A stretch of DNA of 64,000 bases from Marmoricola endophyticus (GCF_014644415.1 NZ_BMKQ01000001.1:710569-774568); one strand, 5' to 3'; positions 21,869 to 30,659 are shown, numbered from the stretch's first letter. Numbers and translations are program-made. The notes: generated by a model not told the origin, from the letters alone.

Positions 21869-22498
21869 TCAGGCGGCGGCGTCGCGCGCGACCGCCTGGC
21901 GGCGCACCTTCAGCACCCGGAAGACGACGGTGTACGTCGTCGCCAGCGCGAGCACGACGAGGGTCAGCTGGGTCAGCCACTCCCAGCCCAGCAGCCCGTT
22001 GAAGCCGGTCATCACGAGGATCGCCACCAGCCGGTCCGAGCGCTCGGCGATGCCGCCCTTGGCGTCGAGCCCGAGCGACTCGGCCTTGGCGCGGGCGTAC
22101 GACGTGACCGACCCCATGACCAGGCAGTAGAGGCTCAGCACGAGGAACAGCTGCGGCGCGACCCCGTCGTAGTGCGTGCCGGCGTAGTAGAGGACCAGCC
22201 CGCCGAAGACGGCCGCGTCACCGACCCGGTCGAGGGTGGAGTCCCAGAAGCTGCCGAACGTCGTCACCTGGCCCGACGTACGGGCCATGTAGCCGTCGAT
22301 CATGTCCGAGAAGACGAATGCGGTGACGACGAGCACGCCGATCAGCAGCTGGCCCTGCGGGAAGAACACCAGCGCGCCCGCGGACACGCCGATCGTGCCG
22401 ACGAGCGTGACGGCGTCCGGGCTCACGCCGAGACGCAGGAGCAGGTCACCGAGGGGCTTCCAGACTCCTGTCCAGAAGGCGCGAAATCTCTCCAGCAT
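21869..22498 (-). CDS. pgsA: CDP-alcohol phosphatidyltransferase (phosphatidylinositol phosphate synthase type)
   Basis: Integral membrane enzyme of 209 residues that transfers a phosphatidyl group from CDP-diacylglycerol to an alcohol, in actinobacteria usually inositol 1-phosphate. The signature DGx2ARx8Gx3Dx3D is exact: DGYMAR, eight residues, GSFWDSTLD. Multiple hydrophobic helices flank it (VLVVTAFVFSDMI, LFLVLSLYCLVMGSV). Located between HIT and pdxS as in other actinobacteria, but the phosphatidylinositol-mannoside genes (acyltransferase, pimA) that normally follow are absent. Confidence 0.9.
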   Translation of the reverse strand: MLERFRAFWTGVWKPLGDLLLRLGVSPDAVTLVGTIGVSAGALVFFPQGQLLIGVLVVTAFVFSDMIDGYMARTSGQVTTFGSFWDSTLDRVGDAAVFGGLVLYYAGTHYDGVAPQLFLVLSLYCLVMGSVTSYARAKAESLGLDAKGGIAERSDRLVAILVMTGFNGLLGWEWLTQLTLVVLALATTYTVVFRVLKVRRQAVARDAAA

Positions 22499-22521
22499 GG
22501 CGGCAGCAGGCTACCGGTCGC

Positions 22522-23058
22522 TCACCCGGCGGCCGACCACGCCTCCGCGAGCAGGTCGCGGGTGTCGGCGAGCAGCTGCGGCAGGACCTTCGTGCCGGCG
22601 ACGACGGTGATGAAGTTGGCGTCCCCGGACCAGCGAGGGACGACGTGCTGGTGCAGGTGCTCGGACAGCGAACCGCCGGCGACCCCGCCGAGGTTCATCC
22701 CGACGTTGAAGGCGTGCGGGTGGCTGACCGCGCGGATCACCCGGAGGGCCTGCTGGGTCGCCTCCGCCAGCTCCGTGGTCTCCGCCGGAGTCAGGTCCTC
22801 GTAGTCGGCGACGTGGCGGAACGGCATCGTCATCAGGTGCCCCGGGTTGTACGGGTGCAGGTTGAGCACCGCGAGCACGTGCTCGCCCCGGTGCACGACG
22901 AGGTCGCCGTCGCGGGGCTCGCGCATCGCGCAGAAGGGGCAGCCCGGCGTCTCTTCGGCGCCCTCCCCCGCCGAGGCGACGTACTGCATCCGGTGCGGGG
23001 TCCACAGGCGCTCCAGCCCGCCGAGCGCCCGGTCGCGCTCGTCGGCAGCGGCGCTCAT
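22522..23058 (-). CDS. HIT-family hydrolase/phosphorylase (Ap4A phosphorylase-like)
   Basis: 178 residues with the histidine triad HLHQHVVPRW; also GCPFCAM, NLHPYNPGHLMTMPFRH and HAFNVGMNLGGVAGGS. The homologue at the same place in M. tuberculosis (Rv2613c, beside thrS and pgsA) acts on diadenosine tetraphosphate, so Ap4A turnover is the likely role; aminoacyl-tRNA synthetases make Ap4A, which would explain the link to thrS. ATG at 23058 overlaps the TetR stop by 4 nt; pgsA begins 23 bp downstream. Confidence 0.9.
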   Translation of the reverse strand: MSAAADERDRALGGLERLWTPHRMQYVASAGEGAEETPGCPFCAMREPRDGDLVVHRGEHVLAVLNLHPYNPGHLMTMPFRHVADYEDLTPAETTELAEATQQALRVIRAVSHPHAFNVGMNLGGVAGGSLSEHLHQHVVPRWSGDANFITVVAGTKVLPQLLADTRDLLAEAWSAAG

Positions 23059-23777
23059 GGGGTGGGCTCGGACAGTGCGCCGAGCAGCACCTCCTCGACC
23101 GGTTGGTCGCGGTCGAGAACCAGACCGAGGTGGGCGGCGTGGCCGCTGATGAGGAACCACACCGAGTCGGCGACCAGGCCGACCAGCACGTCGGGGGCGG
23201 GACGGCTCTCGGGGTCCGAGCCCGACCAGCGGCGTACGGCGCCGAAGACCGCGCCGACCAGCCCGTACGCCAGCGAGTCCAGCGCGGCGAGCTCGTCGTC
23301 GGAGGCGTCAAGGCCGAGGACCTCGATGGCGTACCCGAGCAGCTCGTGGACCTGGCCGGCGATCCGGCCCATCCCCTCCTCGAGGGGGCTGCCGCCTGCG
23401 CCGCTGCCCTGGATGACGAGCATGTGCAGCGGCGGGTGCCCGCTGGCCCACTCCACGTAGCTGCCGACGACGCGGCGCACGATGTCGGGGATGGTGCCGT
23501 CCAGGGTGACCTCGGCGACCAGCCGCTCGGCCAGGCCGTCGACGATCTCGGCGGTGACCGCACGGTCCAGGTCGGCGCGGTCGTCGAAGTGCCGGTAGAC
23601 GACCGTACGGCCGACGCCGGCGCGCGCCGCGATCTGGTGCACGTGGATCTCGCTGCCCGGAGGCGACGCCTCGATCTCGGCCACGGCGGCGTCGATGAGG
23701 TGCTGACGGCGCTCGGCGTTGTGACGGTCCCAGCGCGACTGGCGTCCGTCGACACGACGGTCCGCGCTGGTGGCCAT
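23055..23777 (-). CDS. TetR family transcriptional regulator
   Basis: 240 residues. N-terminal TetR helix-turn-helix: RQHLIDAAVAEIEA, then HVHQIAARAGVGRTVVYRHFDDRADL. The C-terminal ligand domain is unassigned. ATG at 23777 with AGGAG 7 nt upstream. It follows the diiron-oxygenase and ferredoxin-reductase genes on the same strand and overlaps the HIT gene by 4 nt. The likely target is the promoter of the oxygenase gene, which holds an inverted repeat at 26605-26623; that assignment is inference. Confidence 0.92.
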   Translation of the reverse strand: MATSADRRVDGRQSRWDRHNAERRQHLIDAAVAEIEASPPGSEIHVHQIAARAGVGRTVVYRHFDDRADLDRAVTAEIVDGLAERLVAEVTLDGTIPDIVRRVVGSYVEWASGHPPLHMLVIQGSGAGGSPLEEGMGRIAGQVHELLGYAIEVLGLDASDDELAALDSLAYGLVGAVFGAVRRWSGSDPESRPAPDVLVGLVADSVWFLISGHAAHLGLVLDRDQPVEEVLLGALSEPTP

Positions 23778-23799
23778 GCTCAGCTCCTGTGCCCCTCGG

Positions 23800-25488
23800 T
23801 CATCGCGAGCCCGCTCGGGCCCTGCGGGCAGCGTACCCGCGCCGTCGCGCGGCGGGGCCCGCCGACGCCGACGCCGCTGCCGTCGCCAGCATCTCCTCGA
23901 CGTCGAGGAGCTTCGTGCGCTCCCGCCCCGCGTCCGAGCCACGTCGGCGCTCCTCGGCCTCGATCGCCCGCCAGCCGGCGCGGTCGACGACGCGGACACC
24001 GCGCTCGTCGAGCAGCTCTCGCAGGCTCTCGCGGGGTTCGGGCGCCGGGGCCACCGCGTCGACGTCGAGGTCGTCGAGGATCCGCGCGACGGTCTCCTGC
24101 GCGTCAGCCTTGTTGGACCCGATGAAGCCGGTCGGCCCGCGCTTGACCCAGCCGGCGACGTACGTCCCCGGGCGGACCCGGCCGCGGTCGCTGGGCACGG
24201 TGCCGGTCGCCTCGTCGTACGGCAGGTCGGTGACGGGTCGTCCGTGGTAGCCGACCGCGCGCAGCACCAGGCCGGCCTCGATGGTCTCGGTCTCCCCGGT
24301 CGGCTCGGCGCGCACGACACCGTCGGTCTCGACCAGCCGAGTCCGGGCGACCTCGACCCCGGCGACGCGGTCGTCGCCGAGCAGCCGGGACGGTGAGGCC
24401 AGGAAGCGCAGCGTGAGCGTACGGGCGTCGGGCGCGGCCGACGTGATCGTCTCCAGCTCGGCCAGCAGCCGCGAGCGCGGGTCGTCCCCGAGCTCGGCAC
24501 CGCCGAGGTCGAGCCGCAGCCGGATGCCGCCCTCGCGGGCGAGCCCGACCAGCCCGACGAGCTCGGGCACGGTGAAAGCTGCCTCGGCCGGGCCGCGCCG
24601 GCCCAGCACGACGACCTCCCGCAGCGTCGAGCGGGAGAGGACGTCGTACGCCGTGCGGGAGACGTCGGTGGCCTCCAGCCGCTGCGGCGGCTGGCAGAGC
24701 ACCCGGGCGACGTCGAGGGCGACGTTGCCGTTGCCGATGACCACCGCGCGCTCGTGGCCCAGGTCCACGTCGAGGTCCTGGTGGTCGGGGTGGCCGTTGT
24801 ACCAGGCGACGAGCTCGGTCGCGGGCAGCGAGCCGGGCAGGTCCTCCCCCTCGATCCCGAGCCGCCGGTCGGACGCCGCACCGACGGCGTACACGACCCC
24901 GTCGTAGTGCCGCGCCAGCTCGGCGAGCGTCACGTCGCGGCCGACCTCGACGCCGAGGAGGTAGCCGAAGCCCTGCTCCCGCTCGACGGCGGCGAACAGC
25001 TTCTGCGCCGCCTTCGTGTGCGGGTGGTCGGGGGCGACGCCGGCGCGGAGCAGGCCGTACGGCGTGGGCAGCCGGTCGAGGACGTCGACGCTGAAGCCGG
25101 GCTGCTTGAGCAGCTCGTCGGCGACGTACATCCCGGCCGGGCCCGCGCCGACCACCGCGAAGCGGGCCGGGCGCGGGCGGCGCAGCGTGCGCTGCGCGGG
25201 TACGACCGCCAGGGGCGTGCGCGGGCGGTGCGGGAAGGCGTCGTAGTACTCCGCGGCCAGCGCCCGGAACGGCTCCTGCTCCGGCGTCAGCTTGGTGTGC
25301 GGCACCACCGCGTCCACCGGGCACGCCGTCGCGCACGCCCCGCAGTCGACGCACGAGGCGGCGTCGACGTACACCATCTCGGCGGTGGCGAAGCCGGGCT
25401 CACCGGGAGCCGGGTGGATGCAGTTGACCGGGCAGGCGACGACGCAGGAGGCGTCGGCGCAGCAGGACTGCGTGACGACGTACGGCAC
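23800..25488 (-). CDS. ferredoxin--NADP reductase with N-terminal 7Fe ferredoxin domain (FprB-like)
   Basis: Two-part flavoprotein, 562 residues. Residues 1-65 are a bacterial ferredoxin with cysteines 9, 15, 19 (and 10, 23) and the 4Fe-4S set C46-x2-C49-x2-C52-x3-C56-P. The rest is adrenodoxin-reductase-like: FAD site FAVVGAGPAGMYVADELL, PTPYGLLRAGVAPDHP, NADP site AVVIGNGNVALDVARVL and the C-terminal GWVKRGPTGFIGSNKADA. It moves electrons from NADPH to iron-sulfur proteins or an oxygenase. GTG start at 25488, 9 bp after the diiron oxygenase stop, so it probably powers that enzyme. M. tuberculosis FprB has the same fusion. Confidence 0.92.
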   Translation of the reverse strand: MPYVVTQSCCADASCVVACPVNCIHPAPGEPGFATAEMVYVDAASCVDCGACATACPVDAVVPHTKLTPEQEPFRALAAEYYDAFPHRPRTPLAVVPAQRTLRRPRPARFAVVGAGPAGMYVADELLKQPGFSVDVLDRLPTPYGLLRAGVAPDHPHTKAAQKLFAAVEREQGFGYLLGVEVGRDVTLAELARHYDGVVYAVGAASDRRLGIEGEDLPGSLPATELVAWYNGHPDHQDLDVDLGHERAVVIGNGNVALDVARVLCQPPQRLEATDVSRTAYDVLSRSTLREVVVLGRRGPAEAAFTVPELVGLVGLAREGGIRLRLDLGGAELGDDPRSRLLAELETITSAAPDARTLTLRFLASPSRLLGDDRVAGVEVARTRLVETDGVVRAEPTGETETIEAGLVLRAVGYHGRPVTDLPYDEATGTVPSDRGRVRPGTYVAGWVKRGPTGFIGSNKADAQETVARILDDLDVDAVAPAPEPRESLRELLDERGVRVVDRAGWRAIEAEERRRGSDAGRERTKLLDVEEMLATAAASASAGPAARRRGYAARRARAGSR

Positions 25489-25497
25489 GAGGAGCGC

Positions 25498-26547
25498 TCA
25501 GGCCGCGGCGGACGCCGGCTCGCTGCGGAAGCGCGAGGAGCGGCCGTCGATCTTCATGGCGCGCCAGACCTTCCGCGACGTGCGGTTCATCAGGCCGCAC
25601 TCCTCGGCGAGCATCCGGACGTCACCGAACAGGTCGCGCAGGAACTTCTGCGACCTCGGGGAGTCCCAGAACGCCTCCTTCATGGTGGCGTCCGGGATGC
25701 CCATGGCGGCCTGCGCCTGCTTGCTGGGGACGAGGATCTCGTCGCACAGCACCCGCATGATGACCGGCACGGCGACCGAGATCAGGGCCCGCTCGCGGCG
25801 GCTCAGCCGCGACGCGTTGTGCTGGAGGAACTCGTGGGCGAAGCCGATGTGGCGGGCCTCCTCCGCCACGTGGATCTGCATGATCCGGCGCAGCAGCGGG
25901 TGCATGTCCTCACCGGCGCGCAGCACCGACTTCTGGACGTGGTCGATCGGCTCCTCGCCGGCGAGGACGCCGAAGAAGAAGCCGTACGGCACCCAGCGCG
26001 CGGCCAGCGGCAGGAACGGCGCGGCGTTGCGGAACAGCCAGCGGCCGCCGGTGACGTGCTGGCCGGAGCGGTTCACGAACTCCTGGAACATCTGGGTGTG
26101 GTGGCACTCCTCGGTCGCCTCGTGGGTGCCGTAGCGGAACTCCGGCGACCCGTTGGGCAGCGAGAAGGCGTGGTTCATCAGGCCGCTGATGAGGATCTGC
26201 TCGAACTGCAGGCCGACCTTGACGATCTGGGCCTGGCGGTAGATCCCGACGCGGATCTGCTCGTCCTTCGGCAGCGACTGGTACCAGTCCGTCGCGCCGA
26301 GGATGTCGACCGCCGGGAGCACCCAGCGCTCGTCGGTGTGGTCGATCGCGTAGTCCGGGTCGTCCCAGGCGATGTCGACGAAGGCGTCGAAGTGCTGGTG
26401 CACCGAGGCCTCCGAGAGCGTCTGCAGACGCTCCTCGTACGACTTGTTCGCCACCGAGCGGGCGACGGACTCCTCGATCCGGGCGAGCTCGGCCTCGAGC
26501 TCCTCGTTGCTGACGGTCGTGCTGGTCGGCTCCTGGGTCGCGGTCAT
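25498..26547 (-). CDS. AurF-family diiron oxygenase
   Basis: 349 residues, p-aminobenzoate N-oxygenase (AurF) family. Ligands for the diiron centre show in two EExxH-like motifs, HEATEECHHTQMF and HVAEEARHIGFAHEFL. AurF itself oxidises an arylamine to a nitro group; many homologues have unknown substrates. ATG at 26547 with GAGGTGG 6 nt upstream. First gene of an apparent operon with the ferredoxin/ferredoxin reductase (electron supply) and TetR (regulator); this set is inserted between thrS and HIT compared with M. tuberculosis. Confidence 0.9.
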   Translation of the reverse strand: MTATQEPTSTTVSNEELEAELARIEESVARSVANKSYEERLQTLSEASVHQHFDAFVDIAWDDPDYAIDHTDERWVLPAVDILGATDWYQSLPKDEQIRVGIYRQAQIVKVGLQFEQILISGLMNHAFSLPNGSPEFRYGTHEATEECHHTQMFQEFVNRSGQHVTGGRWLFRNAAPFLPLAARWVPYGFFFGVLAGEEPIDHVQKSVLRAGEDMHPLLRRIMQIHVAEEARHIGFAHEFLQHNASRLSRRERALISVAVPVIMRVLCDEILVPSKQAQAAMGIPDATMKEAFWDSPRSQKFLRDLFGDVRMLAEECGLMNRTSRKVWRAMKIDGRSSRFRSEPASAAA

Positions 26548-26604
26548 CGCGGTCCACCTCACCTGAGTGTGACGTCGTGTAACGGACACTCGGGAGGTTA
26601 CTGC

Positions 26605-26623
26605 GACACCACGTCACGGTGTC
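26605..26623. promoter_or_regulatory. inverted repeat in the diiron-oxygenase promoter (candidate TetR operator)
   Basis: GACACC-N7-GGTGTC with perfect 6-bp arms, about 60 bp before the oxygenase start. Related half-sites flank it (GTGTGACGTCGTGT at 26567-26580 and CATGACGTCACG at 26639-26650). This is where an autoregulated TetR of the same operon would be expected to bind. Confidence 0.45.
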
Positions 26624-26697
26624 AAGGGGTACACGCGACATGACGTCACGAAAACTTCTCCGCCGCGCCGACGGGACCGATCGACTCTCGCTCCAGG

Positions 26698-26850
26698 GGT
26701 CTCGACGCGCTCGCTGGCGCTCGCTGCTCGACCACCGGTGGTCGAGCCCAACGGGTGGTCGAGCCCAACGGGTGGTCGAGCCCAACGGGTGGTCGAGCCC
26801 AACGGGTGGTCGAGCCCGACGCGAGCCCTGCGAGCGAGGACGTCGAGACC
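26698..26850. repeat. dispersed repeat with a 5-copy 17-bp tandem array (minisatellite)
   Basis: 26698-26736 is an inverse-orientation repeat arm (GGTCTCGACGCG to CTCGACCACC). It is followed by five head-to-tail copies of GGTGGTCGAGCCCAACG at 26737-26821, the last with one change (GACG), and then the closing arm to GTCGAGACC at 26850. The 17-bp unit is the start of the dispersed repeat itself, so the array looks like slippage amplification of one arm. Fills most of the 336-bp gap between thrS and the oxygenase gene; no gene is seen in that gap. Confidence 0.85.
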
Positions 26851-26883
26851 ACCACCCACCGCGGCGCCGGCCTCGGCCCCGAC

Positions 26884-28875
26884 TCACACCTGCGCGCGGG
26901 ACTCCACGGCGGCGACGACCCGCTCGACGGCGTCGTCCACCGAGACGCCGTTGTCCTGGTGCCCGTCGCGGTAGCGGAACGACACCGCCCCGGCCTCGAC
27001 GTCCTGGTCGCCGGCGATGACCATGAACGGGACCTTCTGCAGCTGGGCGTTGCGGATCTTCTTCTGCATCCGGTCGTCGGACTCGTCGACCTCGACGCGT
27101 ACGCCTCGCTCGCGCAGGCGGCGCGCGACGTCGTACAGGTAGTCGGCGTGCCGCTCGGCGATCGGGATGCCGACGACCTGCACGGGAGCGAGCCAGGGCG
27201 GGAAGGCGCCGGCGTAGTGCTCGACCAGCACGCCGATGAACCGCTCGATCGAGCCGAACTTCGCGGAGTGGATCATCACCGGCTGCTGCCGGCTGCCGTC
27301 GGCGGCGCTGTACTCCAGCGCGAACCGGTCGGGCGAGGGCTGGTTGAAGTCGTACTGGATGGTCGACATCTGCCAGGTGCGCCCGATCGCGTCGCGGGCC
27401 TGGACGCTGATCTTGGGGCCGTAGTACGCCGCCCCGCCCGGGTCCGGGACGAGCTCGAGGCCGGAGTCGGTGGCGACCCTCTCCAGCACGGCGGTCGCCT
27501 CGGCCCACTCCTCGTCGGAGCCGATGAACTTGTCCGGCTTCGCGTCGTCACGCGTGGACAGCTCGAGGTAGTAGTCGTCGAGCCCGAAGTCGCGCAGCAG
27601 CCCGAGGATGAAGTCGAGCAGGTGCTGGATCTCGCCGGGCGCCTGCTCCTTGGTGACGTAGGAGTGCGAGTCGTCCTGGGCGAAGCCGCGCACGCGGGTC
27701 AGCCCGTGGATGACGCCGGACTTCTCGTGGCGGTAGACGTGCCCGAACTCGAACAGGCGCAGCGGCAGCTCGCGGTACGAGCGCTGGCGCGAGCGGTAGA
27801 TGAGGTTGTGCATCGGGCAGTTCATGGCCTTGAGGCGGTAGTCCATGCCGTCGACGTCGAGCGCAGGGAACATCCCCTCGCCGTAGTACGGCAGGTGCCC
27901 GGAGGTGTAGTAGAGGCCCTCCTTGGCGATGTGCGGGGTGCCGACGTACTCGAAGCCCTCCTCGATGTGACGCTGGCGCACGTAGTCCTCCATCACCCGC
28001 TTGAGCACGCCGCCCTTGGGGTGGAAGACCGGCAGGCCGGAGCCGATCTCGTCGGGGAAGCTGAACAGGTCGAGGTCGCGCCCGAGCTTGCGGTGGTCGC
28101 GCCGCTCGGCCTCCTCGAGGCGGTGCAGGTGGTCGGCCAGCGCCTCCTTGGACTCCCAGGCGGTGCCGTAGATCCGCTGCAGCTGCCTGTTCTTCTCGTC
28201 GCCTCGCCAGTACGCCGCGGCGCTGCGCATCAGCTTGAAGGCCGGGATCCGCTTGGTCGTCGGCAGGTGCGGGCCGCGGCACAGGTCGCTCCACGCGACC
28301 TCGCCGTCACGGCGGACGTTGTCGTAGATGGTCAGCTGGCCGCCGCCGACCTCGACCGCCGCGCCGTCGGTGTCCTCGGCGCCCGCGCCGCCCTTGAGGC
28401 CAATGAGCTCGATCTTGTACGGCTCGTCGGCCAGCTCGTCGATCGCCTGGGCGTCCGTCGTGACGCGACGGGAGAACCGCTGGCCCTCCTTGATGATCTT
28501 GCGCATCCGGGTCTCGATCTTGTCGAGGTCCTCGGGGACGAACGGCGTCTCGACGTCGAAGTCGTAGTAGAAGCCGTCCGTAATCGGTGGGCCGATGCCC
28601 AGCCGCGCCTGGGGGAACAGGTCCTGCACGGCCTGCGCCATCACGTGAGCGGTGGAGTGTCGCAGGATGTCGTGCCCGTCGGGGCTGTCGATGCGGACCG
28701 GCTCGACCGCGTCCGCGGCGACCAAGTCGTACGAGAGGTCGCGCAGCACTCCCCCGACCCGTGCGGCGATCACGTCGGGGTCGTCGCGGAAGAGCTCCCA
28801 GGCCTTTGTCCCCGTCTCGACGGTGCGCTCATCGCCATCGACGTGCACGGTCAGGGACGAGGACGGGTCGGACAC
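26884..28875 (-). CDS. thrS: threonine--tRNA ligase
   Basis: Class II synthetase charging tRNA-Thr, 663 residues. N-terminal TGS domain (about 1-65), editing domain with [11 protein letters not shown], catalytic core with motif 2 ([20 protein letters not shown]), FAQDDSHSY and motif 3 ([14 protein letters not shown]), then the anticodon-binding domain with [14 protein letters not shown] chose the GTG at 28875 (reading [15 protein letters not shown]), with AGAGG 6 nt upstream; the frame runs on upstream through the tRNA-Val gene and is not coding there. Confidence 0.97.
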   Translation of the reverse strand: MSDPSSSLTVHVDGDERTVETGTKAWELFRDDPDVIAARVGGVLRDLSYDLVAADAVEPVRIDSPDGHDILRHSTAHVMAQAVQDLFPQARLGIGPPITDGFYYDFDVETPFVPEDLDKIETRMRKIIKEGQRFSRRVTTDAQAIDELADEPYKIELIGLKGGAGAEDTDGAAVEVGGGQLTIYDNVRRDGEVAWSDLCRGPHLPTTKRIPAFKLMRSAAAYWRGDEKNRQLQRIYGTAWESKEALADHLHRLEEAERRDHRKLGRDLDLFSFPDEIGSGLPVFHPKGGVLKRVMEDYVRQRHIEEGFEYVGTPHIAKEGLYYTSGHLPYYGEGMFPALDVDGMDYRLKAMNCPMHNLIYRSRQRSYRELPLRLFEFGHVYRHEKSGVIHGLTRVRGFAQDDSHSYVTKEQAPGEIQHLLDFILGLLRDFGLDDYYLELSTRDDAKPDKFIGSDEEWAEATAVLERVATDSGLELVPDPGGAAYYGPKISVQARDAIGRTWQMSTIQYDFNQPSPDRFALEYSAADGSRQQPVMIHSAKFGSIERFIGVLVEHYAGAFPPWLAPVQVVGIPIAERHADYLYDVARRLRERGVRVEVDESDDRMQKKIRNAQLQKVPFMVIAGDQDVEAGAVSFRYRDGHQDNGVSVDDAVERVVAAVESRAQV

Positions 28876-29005
28876 GATTCGCCTCTTTCGTAGGGCTCGG
28901 GCCTGGCGGGACGCCCGCGATGCTATCGACGTACGTCGACCCGGGCCCACCGAGTTGCCTCGATGTGAGAGGCAGCCGCTTCGTGCGCTAGTGTGACCGC
29001 GCTCC

Positions 29006-29077
29006 GGGCGATTGGCGCAGTGGTAGCGCGCTTCGTTCACACCGAAGAGGTCACTGGTTCGAACCCAGTATCGCCCA
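29006..29077 (+). tRNA. tRNA-Val (anticodon CAC)
   Basis: Cloverleaf with acceptor GGGCGAT/ATCGCCC, anticodon arm CTTCG-TTCACAC-CGAAG and T arm CTGGTTCGAACCCAG. Anticodon CAC reads GUG. The CCA end is not fully encoded (ACCG follows). Near-identical to tRNA-Val(GAC) at 30156 outside the anticodon arm. Confidence 0.95.
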
Positions 29078-29287
29078 CCGGAGTTCGGCCGGTTCCCGTC
29101 GTGGGGAGCCGGCCGAACGCATGTCCGCGCCGGGTTGGACCAGGGTTCATCTCTGTCACCCATGGTGACTCGTGGTGCTCGTGTGACGATCAAACGATCA
29201 CGCACGACGTGACACATGAGGCCAGTGGGACTGGATTCTGAATTGTCCGTTTTGAAATGTCTGTTTTCGGCTGTCCGGTCGGCCAAG

Positions 29288-29305
29288 AATGACCGAACGG
29301 TCATT
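29288..29305. promoter_or_regulatory. palindromic operator-like site upstream of the ssgA-like gene
   Basis: AATGACCG-AA-CGGTCATT, a perfect 8-bp inverted repeat with a 2-bp centre, 103 bp before the GTG of the ssgA-like gene. This TGACCGnnCGGTCA form is typical of TetR-family operators. It is the one strong signal in the 330 bp between tRNA-Val(CAC) and the ssgA-like gene; an imperfect direct repeat CGATCA-AA-CGATCA lies at about 29186-29199. Confidence 0.55.
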
Positions 29306-29407
29306 GTTGGGCGATTCGCGATCGTGACAGCGTGTCGCTCGTGCCCCATCCAGCGCGGCACGCGGAGACGAACCGCTGACACCACAAGACCTTGGAGGGC
29401 CGGCCCG

Positions 29408-29848
29408 GTGAACCTTGACGCCAGCACCCAACCGATCATCGAGGCGGTCTGCCTCGACCTCCTCGGCGATGCCGGTCACGAGGGGCAGCTCGATGCCGAG
29501 CTCCGCTACGACGGCCGCGACCCGTACGCGATGAGCGTAGTGTTCTCGACCACGCCGACGGTGACGTGGACGTTCGGCCGCGACCTCCTCCTCAAGGGCC
29601 TGTACGAGCCTTGCGGCGAGGGCGACGTCCAGGTGTGGCCCGGCGTCACCCGCGACGGCACCGCCGTCGTCCTCATGGAGTTCAGCTCCCCCGACGGCCG
29701 CGTCGTCACCCAGGTCGAGCTGCGCTCGTGCCACCAGTTCGTACGACGGATGCTGGACGCCGTCCCCGAGGGCACCGAGGCCGACCACGTCGACCTGGAC
29801 GCCATCCTCGAGGAGCTGCGCGGAGGCTCCACCGACCTCTCGGTCTGA
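29408..29848 (+). CDS. SsgA/SsgB-family sporulation and cell-division regulator
   Basis: 146 residues. Family hallmarks: [55 protein letters not shown] and the C-terminal [14 protein letters not shown]...[12 protein letters not shown]. SsgB-type proteins position FtsZ at division septa in streptomycetes; non-sporulating actinobacteria carry an SsgB-like copy. GTG at 29408 has GGAGG 9 nt upstream. It stands alone between tRNA genes. Confidence 0.9.
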   Translation: MNLDASTQPIIEAVCLDLLGDAGHEGQLDAELRYDGRDPYAMSVVFSTTPTVTWTFGRDLLLKGLYEPCGEGDVQVWPGVTRDGTAVVLMEFSSPDGRVVTQVELRSCHQFVRRMLDAVPEGTEADHVDLDAILEELRGGSTDLSV

Positions 29849-29889
29849 ACCAGCCGAGGGTCGCCCCGACGGGCCTCACCACCCCGAGT

Positions 29890-29917
29890 TTGTGCTCGGG
29901 CCGAGGTCCGATATGGT
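29890..29917 (+). promoter_or_regulatory. promoter of the Gly-Cys-Val tRNA cluster
   Basis: -35 TTGTGC (29890-29895), 16-nt spacer, -10 TATGGT (29912-29917), with the first tRNA 36 nt downstream. Close to the housekeeping sigma consensus for high-GC bacteria. Confidence 0.55.
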
Positions 29918-29952
29918 TCACACCGCACTCACCGAGAGATCGGGAGTCGCAA

Positions 29953-30025
29953 GCGGACGTAGCTCAGTTGGTAGAGCGCAACCTTGCCAAGGTTGAGGTC
30001 GCGAGTTCGAGCCTCGTCGTCCGCT
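29953..30025 (+). tRNA. tRNA-Gly (anticodon GCC)
   Basis: Acceptor GCGGACG/CGTCCGC, D arm GCTCAGTTGGTAGAGC, anticodon arm CAACC-TTGCCAA-GGTTG, T arm GCGAGTTCGAGCCTCGT. First of three tRNAs on the same strand; Gly-Cys-Val is a common actinobacterial order. Confidence 0.96.
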
Positions 30026-30046
30026 CGGAGAATGCCAAGCCTCCAC

Positions 30047-30117
30047 GGTGGGTTGGCCGAGAGGCGAGGCAACGGACTGCAAATCCGTCAACACGGGTTC
30101 GAATCCCGTACCCACCT
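30047..30117 (+). tRNA. tRNA-Cys (anticodon GCA)
   Basis: Acceptor GGTGGGT/ACCCACC, anticodon arm ACGGA-CTGCAAA-TCCGT, T arm ACGGGTTCGAATCCCGT. 71 nt; 21 nt after tRNA-Gly. Confidence 0.96.
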
Positions 30118-30155
30118 CGACCGGCCGACCACCAGGTTGGCGCGGTGCTCGACCC

Positions 30156-30230
30156 GGGCGATTGGCGCAGTGGTAGCGCGCTTCCTTGACACGGAAGAGG
30201 TCACTGGTTCAAACCCAGTATCGCCCACCA
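30156..30230 (+). tRNA. tRNA-Val (anticodon GAC), integration site of the element
   Basis: Acceptor GGGCGAT/ATCGCCC, anticodon arm CTTCC-TTGACAC-GGAAG, T arm CTGGTTCAAACCCAG, CCA encoded at 30228-30230. Its last 23 nt recur at 54472-54494, so integration kept the tRNA intact, the usual behaviour of tyrosine-integrase elements. Confidence 0.96.
30208..30230 (+). repeat. attL core (23-bp direct repeat)
   Basis: TTCAAACCCAG followed by TATCGCCCACCA, the 3' end of tRNA-Val(GAC) including CCA; identical to 54472-54494. Confidence 0.92.
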
Positions 30231-30659
30231 CGTTTCCGCAGGTCAGAGGCGGTTTTCTGAAGCCGGAGCCTCGGCGAGGAACATACGAGGAACAAGAGAC
30301 GGCCAGTTTTGGCTTGTTGCGTCCTCATCAGTTGGAGTTGTCGACCCGGCTGCGGCTAGAACGTCGCTACTGCAGTCGTGCGCGGCGCGGAATGCCGTGC
30401 ACAGTTCAAGTCGCCCTGTCGGCATTTCCCTGATGCGGCTCAACCATCGACTTTCACGCGCAGGCCGCGGCAAGAGCCGTGGCCGAACCGTCACGCGGAA
30501 GCAAAGAGCTCGCCGGCATCAGCTACGACGGTCGACCGCCAAGCTCAAACGCCCAAGAACTCTGCTGCACGCGACAGGGCCTAGGCATGGCCCTCGGGCC
30601 TCGGAGCGTGCCCGAGCCGGTGCGGCCGTCAGAGCATCGCGGTATCTCGTTGCCGCGCT
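30231..30659. other. left-end non-coding region of the element
   Basis: 429 bp between attL and the first cargo gene. Apart from the CGAGGAACATACG sites nothing convincing is seen: short open frames here lack ribosome sites and recognisable sequence. Expected to hold the integrase/excisionase recognition region. Confidence 0.5.
30275..30298 (+). repeat. candidate integrase arm-type sites, left end
   Basis: CGAGGAACATACG at 30275-30287, overlapped by a near copy CGAGGAACAAGAG at 30286-30298. The identical 13-mer occurs in the same orientation at 54330-54342, by the integrase gene. Their position 45 bp inside attL fits arm-type binding sites of a heterobivalent tyrosine integrase. Confidence 0.45.

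Noticed and set aside
26737-26821. Tandem 17-bp units considered as a CRISPR array
   Set aside because: Units are directly adjacent with no spacers, no cas genes nearby, and the unit matches the dispersed repeat.
29059-29079. tRNA-Val(CAC) 3' end as a further att copy
   Set aside because: Differs from the att core at one base (TTCGAACC for TTCAAACC) and is explained as a normal paralogous tRNA.
28876-29439. N-terminal extension of thrS
   Set aside because: The frame stays open through tRNA-Val(CAC), but the GTG at 28875 has a ribosome site and matches the family start.
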